From positions 1-15,359 of the forward strand of contig CALZUY010000053.1 in assembly GCA_945829445.1 (NCBI GenBank): 15,359 nucleotides of DNA, given 5' to 3'. This DNA comes from Butyricicoccus_A sp945486175. GTDB lineage: Bacteria > Bacillota > Clostridia > Oscillospirales > Butyricicoccaceae. Made by a program: the position numbers and the translations under genes. Below the pieces are notes generated by a model. It was not told the DNA's origin. It saw only the letters and a program-made list of their open reading frames with translations, and did not search any database. Shown one piece after another: positions 11,033 to 15,359 of the stretch; the stretch's first letter is position 1, and every line of letters starts with the position of its first letter.

Positions 11033-11977
11033 ATGAGCATCACCCCGACCCCTCTGGGTCCCGCAACCATTCCGATGGATGAGGTCAAACGCGTCAAGGC
11101 GCTCGGCTTCCTGCACCGCAAGGGGACGGACCTGTTCAACTGCCGCGTCATCACCCGCAATGGCAAGGTGACGGCAGACGAGCTCGCACGCATCACGGAA
11201 GCTGCCGCGAAGTTCGGCTGCGGCGAGGTCTCCATGACCACCCGCCTGACACTGGAAATCCAGGGTGTTCCGTATGAGAACATCGACGCCATCCGCGCAT
11301 TCCTGGCAGAGGCCGGCCTCGAGACCGGCGGCACGGGCGCAAAGGTCCGCCCGGTTGTCTCCTGCAAGGGTACCACCTGCCAGTACGGCCTGCTGGATTC
11401 CTACGGCATCGCCGACGAGATCCACGAGCGCTTTTTCAAGGGCTATGGCGATGTAGCGCTGCCGCACAAGTTTAAGATCGCGGTCGGCGGCTGCCCGAAC
11501 AACTGTGTCAAGCCCAACCTGAATGACCTGGGCATTGTCGGCCAGCGCGTGCCGGGCTTCGAGGCGGACAAATGCCGCGGCTGTGGCAAGTGCCAGGTCG
11601 AAAAGGCCTGTCCGGTCGACGCAGCACATGTTGTCGACGGCAAGCTGTCGGTCGACCCGGCTGTCTGTACCCGCTGCGGACGCTGTGTCGGCAAGTGCCC
11701 GTTCCATGCACGCGATAACGCCGTTTACGGCTACCGCGTCTACATCGGCGGACGCTGGGGCAAGAAGAGCGCACACGGCATCCCGCTGAAGAAACTGTTC
11801 ACCTCCAAGGAAGAGGTCCTGGACGTCGTCGAAAAGGCAATCCTGCTGTTCCGCGACCAGGGCATCAAGGGCGAACGCTTCTCGGACACCATCCAGCGCC
11901 TCGGCTTTGAAAATGTACAGGCGCAGCTGCTCGGCAACGAGCTGCTCGAGCGCAAGGCGGAAATCCTTGCGGACTGA
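11033..11977 (+). CDS. Siroheme/4Fe-4S nitrite-sulfite reductase family protein (AsrC-like) with two ferredoxin clusters
   Basis: A 314-residue protein. The ATG at 11033 follows AGAAAGAAGG by about 10 nt; longer readings reach back into the promoter. Residues 20-105 resemble the ferredoxin-like half-domain of nitrite/sulfite reductases. The siroheme-4Fe-4S ligands are C111-x4-C116 (SCKGTTCQYG) and C154-x3-C158 (GGCPNNC), followed by VKPNLNDLGIVG. A ferredoxin insert then shows C181-x2-C184-x2-C187-x5-C193-P and C212-x2-C215-x2-C218-x3-C222-P, enough for two more 4Fe-4S clusters. The layout resembles AsrC, the catalytic subunit of anaerobic sulfite reductase, but no asrA or asrB is adjacent and the first Cys spacing is one residue shorter than the usual C-x5-C. 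It has its own promoter and terminator. The substrate (sulfite, nitrite or other) is not determined. Confidence 0.87.
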   Translation: MSITPTPLGPATIPMDEVKRVKALGFLHRKGTDLFNCRVITRNGKVTADELARITEAAAKFGCGEVSMTTRLTLEIQGVPYENIDAIRAFLAEAGLETGGTGAKVRPVVSCKGTTCQYGLLDSYGIADEIHERFFKGYGDVALPHKFKIAVGGCPNNCVKPNLNDLGIVGQRVPGFEADKCRGCGKCQVEKACPVDAAHVVDGKLSVDPAVCTRCGRCVGKCPFHARDNAVYGYRVYIGGRWGKKSAHGIPLKKLFTSKEEVLDVVEKAILLFRDQGIKGERFSDTIQRLGFENVQAQLLGNELLERKAEILAD

Positions 11978-11994
11978 CTCCATCCGCACATATA

Positions 11995-12026
11995 AAAACA
12001 GCACCCGGTTTTCCGGGTGCTGTTTT
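11995..12026. terminator. Bidirectional terminator between convergent genes
   Basis: A perfect 14-bp stem AAAACAGCACCCGG (11995-12008) / CCGGGTGCTGTTTT (12013-12026) with a TTTT loop and T-runs on both sides. It serves the siroheme gene on the plus strand and the GH3 gene on the minus strand. Confidence 0.93.
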
Positions 12027-12036
12027 GCTTTCTGGA

Positions 12037-13281
12037 TCAGTTCATCAGGCCGTATTCCAGCTTTGCCGTCAGAATGCGCATGATGCTCTCGTCGATGCGT
12101 TCTTCCGTGATCTCGCCGTCTGCAACCGCCTGAGACAGCGCTTCACAGGCGTCGTCGATGCTCGGCGGGCAGAGCAGCATGTCCACGCCCGCCTGGACTG
12201 CCTTCACAGCGGCATCGCCGTTGCTGTAGTTGTCTGTAATCGCGCCCATATCCATGCCGTCAGTGATGACAATGCCGTTATACCCCATTTCGCCCCGCAG
12301 CAGGTCAGTGATGACCTTCGATGACAGCGAGCACGGCACGCTGTCGAGCTCCGTCGCGGTCATATGGGAGACCAGCACAAATGCCGCTTCCTGATCGATA
12401 CCCGCCTCGAACGGCTTGAGATCGCATTCCTTCAGCTCGTCCAGCGTCCGGTCGGTTGTGGAGGTGCCCTCATGCGAATTGGTCTCCGTGCTGCCGTGGC
12501 CCGGGAAATGCTTGAGTGCCGCCATGACGCCGCTCTCCTGCAAGCCCATGACCTCGTTTTCCACCATAATGGAAACGACACTGGGATCACTGCCGAACGA
12601 ACGCGCGCCGATTTCCGTATTGTTTTCATTGCTCAGCACATCGGCGACCGGTGCAAAATCCACATTGAAGCCAAAGCCGCTGATATCCGTCGCAAGCGTC
12701 TTGCCGATGTCGTAGGCTTCCTGGGCATCCGCCCGTTCTCCATAATCCGCCATGTCGTCAAATTTCGTCGTGCCCAGCACATCGGCGACCCGTGCCACGG
12801 TGCCGCCCTCTTCATCGACGCCCATGAACAGCGGGATATTTGCTCCCGCCGCACGCGCATATTCCTGCGTATTGGAGAGCATGGTCGTGGTCTGGCTCGT
12901 GCCCTGGAAATTCTGCGAGAAATAGATGATGCCGCCGACCGGTTTTTCTTCAATCGCCTTGCGCGTCGCATCACCTGCACGCACCACCTTGCCGACATTG
13001 GTCAGCGTTTCCGGACGCACAAACATCATCTGGTAAATCTTCTGGTCGAGCGTCATGCCGTTCAAAATCTCCTGCGCACGCTTCTGATCTGCGGTCAGTT
13101 CAGCCGGCTCCTCCGGTTCCTGTGCCTGTTCCGGCTGCGCCGCAGGCTCCTCTGTCTTCACCAGTGCGGACGGCGTGCCTGCCGGTGCATGCTCCGGGTG
13201 AAACTGGATGTACCCCACCGCGGCGGCACACGCAATCACACAGGCCGCTACCGGAATCAGCAGCAGATATCGTTTCTTCAT
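12037..13281 (-). CDS. GH3 family beta-N-acetylhexosaminidase (NagZ-like), exported and membrane-tethered
   Basis: A 414-residue protein with AGGAGGGG upstream of its ATG. The N-terminus is a basic MKKR followed by a hydrophobic segment (5-24) that contains possible lipobox cysteines (C14, C18), so it is an anchored or lipidated exported protein. A Pro/Glu/Ala-rich linker spans about 40-65. The GH3 catalytic domain then shows LDQKIYQMMFVRP, GVDEEGGTVAR (154-164), KHFPGHGSTETNSHEGT (257 onward, with the His of the acid/base dyad near H270) and the nucleophile D341 in VITDGMDMGAI. NagZ-type enzymes remove N-acetylglucosamine from muropeptides; a cell-surface form, like B. subtilis NagZ (YbbD), acts in wall recycling. 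The second C-terminal domain of YbbD is absent. The gene appears monocistronic and divergent from the HAD gene. Confidence 0.93.
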   Translation of the reverse strand: MKKRYLLLIPVAACVIACAAAVGYIQFHPEHAPAGTPSALVKTEEPAAQPEQAQEPEEPAELTADQKRAQEILNGMTLDQKIYQMMFVRPETLTNVGKVVRAGDATRKAIEEKPVGGIIYFSQNFQGTSQTTTMLSNTQEYARAAGANIPLFMGVDEEGGTVARVADVLGTTKFDDMADYGERADAQEAYDIGKTLATDISGFGFNVDFAPVADVLSNENNTEIGARSFGSDPSVVSIMVENEVMGLQESGVMAALKHFPGHGSTETNSHEGTSTTDRTLDELKECDLKPFEAGIDQEAAFVLVSHMTATELDSVPCSLSSKVITDLLRGEMGYNGIVITDGMDMGAITDNYSNGDAAVKAVQAGVDMLLCPPSIDDACEALSQAVADGEITEERIDESIMRILTAKLEYGLMN

Positions 13282-13391
13282 ACGGATGTTCCCCTCCTGT
13301 CACAGTCGTTCCTCTCCCAGTATACCGCATAAATCGTCAGATTTCTACCAAATTTCACAAAGCATCGCCGTTTTTTGCCCGATTTCTCTGC

Positions 13392-13421
13392 TTTACACGC
13401 CGGAAAGCGCCATGCTATAAT
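13392..13421 (+). promoter_or_regulatory. Promoter of the HAD phosphatase gene (extended -10)
   Basis: TTTACA (13392-13397) and TATAAT (13416-13421) are 18 bp apart, with TGC immediately before the -10 (extended -10). The leader would be about 40 nt. Confidence 0.75.
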
Positions 13422-13469
13422 GAAGCCGTAATTTCCATCCGCAATTTTATAAAAAAGGTGACTGTAAAA

Positions 13470-14315
13470 ATGACCTCTTCCCCTATCAAGCTCATCGGGC
13501 TGGATCTGGACGGCACGCTGCTCGGCACAGACAGCCAGGTACATGAATCCGAACGCAATGCGCTCCAGCAGGCGCGGCAGGCGGGCGTTGCCGCTGCCCT
13601 GTGCACCGGGCGCTCCACGCTCGATTCCGCTTCGCATGCAAAGGCAGCCGGCGGCGTCGACTGGATTATCACGGAAAACGGCGCGCGCATTACTTCTGCC
13701 GCCGGTGAAACCATCTACCGCCACACGATGACACCGGAGCACATCGATATGCTGCTGACGCTGTGCGAAAAGCACGGCGTGGAACCGAGCTTCTACGGTG
13801 AGCGCACCATCTGGTACGGCGCAAAATGCAAGGCATTTTTTGATGAAATCGCCCGTGCCCGCGGCCGTGTCTCCATCGATTTTTCCCACTATCGTTATGT
13901 GGATGCCCCGGAGCAGTGGCGCGCGCTGTCCGGTGAGACCATCTTCAAGGCGATTGTCTACGGCGATGCGCGCGATCTCGACGCATGGCTGACGGACATG
14001 CAGGAAACCGGCCTGTATGAAGCAGAGGCATCGGTATTCTGCGGCCTGAAAAACATTGAAATCAACGCCAAGGGCACGGACAAGGGCACCGCGCTGCTGG
14101 AGCTGGCAAAGCATCTCGGCCTGACTGCCGGACAGGTCATGGCATGCGGCGACAGCGACAATGACCGCACCATGCTGCAGGCCGCCGGACTGGGTGTCGC
14201 CATGGCGAATGCGCCGGAACATATCCGCGCGCTTGCAGACGTCACGACGGACACCAACGACAACCATGGCGTCAGCCGGGCAATTGAGCGGTATATCCTG
14301 CAGCCCGGTGCGTAA
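13470..14315 (+). CDS. Cof-type HAD-IIB family hydrolase (sugar-phosphate or cofactor phosphatase)
   Basis: A 281-residue cytoplasmic protein starting at the ATG about 9 nt after AAAGGTGA. Motif I is IGLDLDGTLLG (nucleophile D12, acid/base D14). Motif II is CTGRS, motif III includes the lysine in AKGTDKGTALLEL, and motif IV is CGDSDNDRTML, with NAPEH following. The C2B cap lies between, as in Cof/YidA-type phosphatases. These Mg-dependent enzymes dephosphorylate sugar phosphates or pyridoxal and flavin phosphates, often with broad specificity, so the substrate cannot be assigned. It is a single-gene unit with an extended -10 promoter and a clear terminator. Confidence 0.93.
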   Translation: MTSSPIKLIGLDLDGTLLGTDSQVHESERNALQQARQAGVAAALCTGRSTLDSASHAKAAGGVDWIITENGARITSAAGETIYRHTMTPEHIDMLLTLCEKHGVEPSFYGERTIWYGAKCKAFFDEIARARGRVSIDFSHYRYVDAPEQWRALSGETIFKAIVYGDARDLDAWLTDMQETGLYEAEASVFCGLKNIEINAKGTDKGTALLELAKHLGLTAGQVMACGDSDNDRTMLQAAGLGVAMANAPEHIRALADVTTDTNDNHGVSRAIERYILQPGA

Positions 14316-14358
14316 GCCTGTTGTACATTGCCCTGTCGCTGTTATCGCATACCCCAAA

Positions 14359-14386
14359 GGCTCCCTCATAGCAGGGAGCCTTTTTT
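14359..14386 (+). terminator. Intrinsic terminator of the HAD gene
   Basis: GGCTCCCT (14359-14366) and AGGGAGCC (14373-14380), 8 bp with a 6-nt loop, followed by six T (14381-14386). It lies 43 nt past the stop. Confidence 0.92.
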
Positions 14387-14390
14387 ACGG

Positions 14391-14416
14391 AAAAAGGCAC
14401 GGTTTCCCGTGCCTTT
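14391..14416 (-). terminator. Intrinsic terminator of the minus-strand DUF5662-like operon
   Basis: On the minus strand AAAGGCACGG (14416-14407) pairs with CCGTGCCTTT (14402-14393), 10 bp with a 4-nt loop, running into TTTTT (14395-14391). It lies about 15 nt past the stop at 14432. Confidence 0.85.
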
Positions 14417-14431
14417 CGTTTTATTTTTCTC

Positions 14432-15013
14432 TTATTTTTTCAGAATATGATAGCGGATATAGTTGAATGTCCGCTCCTCGCCCTGTTCCGCGAGCATCAT
14501 GAGCATCTGCTCGAGCAGTGCGCGTGTCTCCGGATGCATGAGGTAATGCGACTTGGATTTCTCATAATATGCCAGCGGCGCGCCGTCGGTGTATTTGTCG
14601 CCGAGATAGGTCTTGCTCGCCGCGACGCGGTCGCAGAACATCTCCGCGACATATTCCACCGGCATTTTCATACCGGCAAGCGGGCTTTCCTCACCGAGGG
14701 AATAGTCAATCCAGTATTCCAGATGGTGCTTGTTGCGGCCCTTGTGGTGCAGCCATGCGCTGCTGTAGCCGCGGTCCATGCGTTCGGCATTGTTCGGGCT
14801 CTGGAAGCCCTGGTAATATTTCGCACCGACGAGAAATTCCACGGGATTGTACTTGGACAGGTCATGCATCAGTCCCTGCCGGTATAAGCCCAGACGGAAG
14901 CAATGGCGGCAGACCAGCATGCGGTGGTGGTTGACCGTTCCCAAATGGCGCATCCATTTGGGCTGGTTTTCCGGCTCCGCCAGTGCGGGAATATGGAGTT
15001 CAACAGATTTCAT
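14432..15013 (-). CDS. DUF5662-like protein with HD-type histidine motifs
   Basis: A 193-residue protein. The ATG at 15013 is preceded by AAAGGAG and is preferred over an upstream frame that overlaps the preceding gene. It has an alpha-helical, His-rich core: VNHHRMLVCRHCFRLGLY (from residue 28), LMHDLSKYNPVEF (H50-D51), AWLHHKGRNKHHLEYW (H89, H90, H96, H97) and FCDRVAASKTYLG (D128). The spacing H...HD...HH...D resembles metal-dependent HD-domain hydrolases, and the motif set fits the family I remember as DUF5662. No enzyme activity is assigned to that family that I know of. It follows the upstream minus-strand gene by 13 nt and is probably cotranscribed with it. The family call is from memory and needs a profile search. 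Confidence 0.75.
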   Translation of the reverse strand: MKSVELHIPALAEPENQPKWMRHLGTVNHHRMLVCRHCFRLGLYRQGLMHDLSKYNPVEFLVGAKYYQGFQSPNNAERMDRGYSSAWLHHKGRNKHHLEYWIDYSLGEESPLAGMKMPVEYVAEMFCDRVAASKTYLGDKYTDGAPLAYYEKSKSHYLMHPETRALLEQMLMMLAEQGEERTFNYIRYHILKK

Positions 15014-15026
15014 GGCCGCTCTCCTT

Positions 15027-15359
15027 TCACGCGTTGCCTTGCGCCAGTGCATGGCACTGCTTCTGCATGTCCTCGTCATCGACCAGTGCCAGTGTCATCG
15101 GCAGCCGCAGCTCGCCGAGCATCTGCGCATCGGAAACCGGATGCGTCTGTGCGCCTTCCTTTCCGAATGAACAGCGGCACAGTGTCCAATGTGTGCCGGT
15201 CAGGCCGAACTGCCGTGCGACCGACTGCGCGGTCTGTGCCAGCGTCGCCTGCGGCGCCTGCATCATCATTTCTTCCAGATAATCGGTTTTGAGCACCGGT
15301 GCGTTGTCATCCAGCCAGATGAGCACCGCCCGTCCGCGCAGTTCTTCTTCAAACATTTC
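15027..15359 (-). CDS. Unrecognised protein, C-terminal part (5' end probably outside window)
   Basis: The minus-strand frame is open from the window edge to the TGA at 15029-15027. The first ATG seen (15356) is at the very edge, with a further in-frame codon before it, and no ribosome binding site can be checked, so the start may lie outside. About 109 residues are visible: an acidic, Leu/Ala-rich, soluble sequence with elements AVLIWLDDNAPVLKTDYLEEM, HWTLCRCSFGKEG and LPMTLALVDDEDMQ. No membrane segment or known motif is recognised. It lies 13 nt upstream of the DUF5662-like gene, whose ribosome binding site lies within that gap. Confidence 0.6.
   Translation of the reverse strand, partial: EMFEEELRGRAVLIWLDDNAPVLKTDYLEEMMMQAPQATLAQTAQSVARQFGLTGTHWTLCRCSFGKEGAQTHPVSDAQMLGELRLPMTLALVDDEDMQKQCHALAQGNA

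Noticed and set aside
11000..12004. 334-codon minus-strand frame opposite the siroheme protein gene
   Set aside because: The plus strand carries the conserved cysteine motifs, promoter and terminator; the antisense frame has none.
12364..13332. 322-codon plus-strand frame opposite the GH3 gene
   Set aside because: Antisense to well-conserved GH3 motifs and without translation signals.
13122..13469. Longer N-terminus for the HAD protein
   Set aside because: It would read through the GH3 start region and the HAD promoter; homology begins at the ATG at 13470.
13278..14369. 363-codon minus-strand frame opposite the HAD gene
   Set aside because: Antisense shadow; HAD motifs are on the plus strand and the frame crosses the HAD terminator and promoter.

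Overview
The window looks like a chromosomal segment from a GC-rich, spore-forming, anaerobic Firmicute of class Clostridia, plausibly the Oscillospiraceae/Butyricicoccaceae group. The grounds are a gerA-type spore germination operon, a reverse rubrerythrin, a GC-rich ptsH-ptsI operon with a BglG-family antiterminator target, a clostridial type of siroheme/4Fe-4S protein, and compact Firmicute-style promoters and ribosome binding sites. The family-level placement is inference. I see no mobile element, CRISPR array or rRNA.

Layout. Positions 1-2335 (+) hold the end of a gerA-like gene followed by gerC-like and gerB-like genes, joined by 4-nt ATGA overlaps, and closed by a hairpin that also serves the opposing tRNA unit. 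Positions 2379-2758 (-) hold three leucine tRNAs, GAG then CAG and CAG, with the two CAG copies identical, behind a perfect TTGACA-N17-TATAAT promoter. Divergently at 3005-3994 (+), an Rrf2 regulator and a reverse rubrerythrin form an oxidative-stress operon whose promoter carries a Fur/PerR-like box. At 4145-4544 (-) there are three tandem paralogous microproteins of 37-38 residues, each with its own ribosome binding site. They sit between a promoter-like element and a terminator and match no family I know. A T-rich gap follows, then a membrane-anchored seven-repeat RCC1 protein (4906-6156, -), a gluQ-VOC pair (6326-7705, -) and a NifX-like protein with a Cys-rich tail (7787-8212, -).

The ptsH-ptsI operon (8375-10411, -) has a long leader in which a near-canonical RAT overlaps a factor-independent terminator. 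This is the layout of LicT/SacY/GlcT-controlled transcripts, so synthesis of the general PTS proteins is probably controlled by antitermination. HPr has Arg at position 46 in place of the regulatory Ser. After an AT-rich gap come an orphan siroheme/4Fe-4S reductase-like gene (11033-11977, +), a membrane-tethered GH3 beta-N-acetylhexosaminidase (12037-13281, -), a Cof-type HAD phosphatase (13470-14315, +), and a minus-strand pair made of a DUF5662-like protein and an unrecognised partial gene (14432-15359).

The two observations most worth following are the triple microprotein operon and the RAT/terminator switch upstream of ptsH. The Fur/PerR-like box at the Rrf2-rubrerythrin promoter comes next. 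All calls are from reading the sequence; no database search was run.
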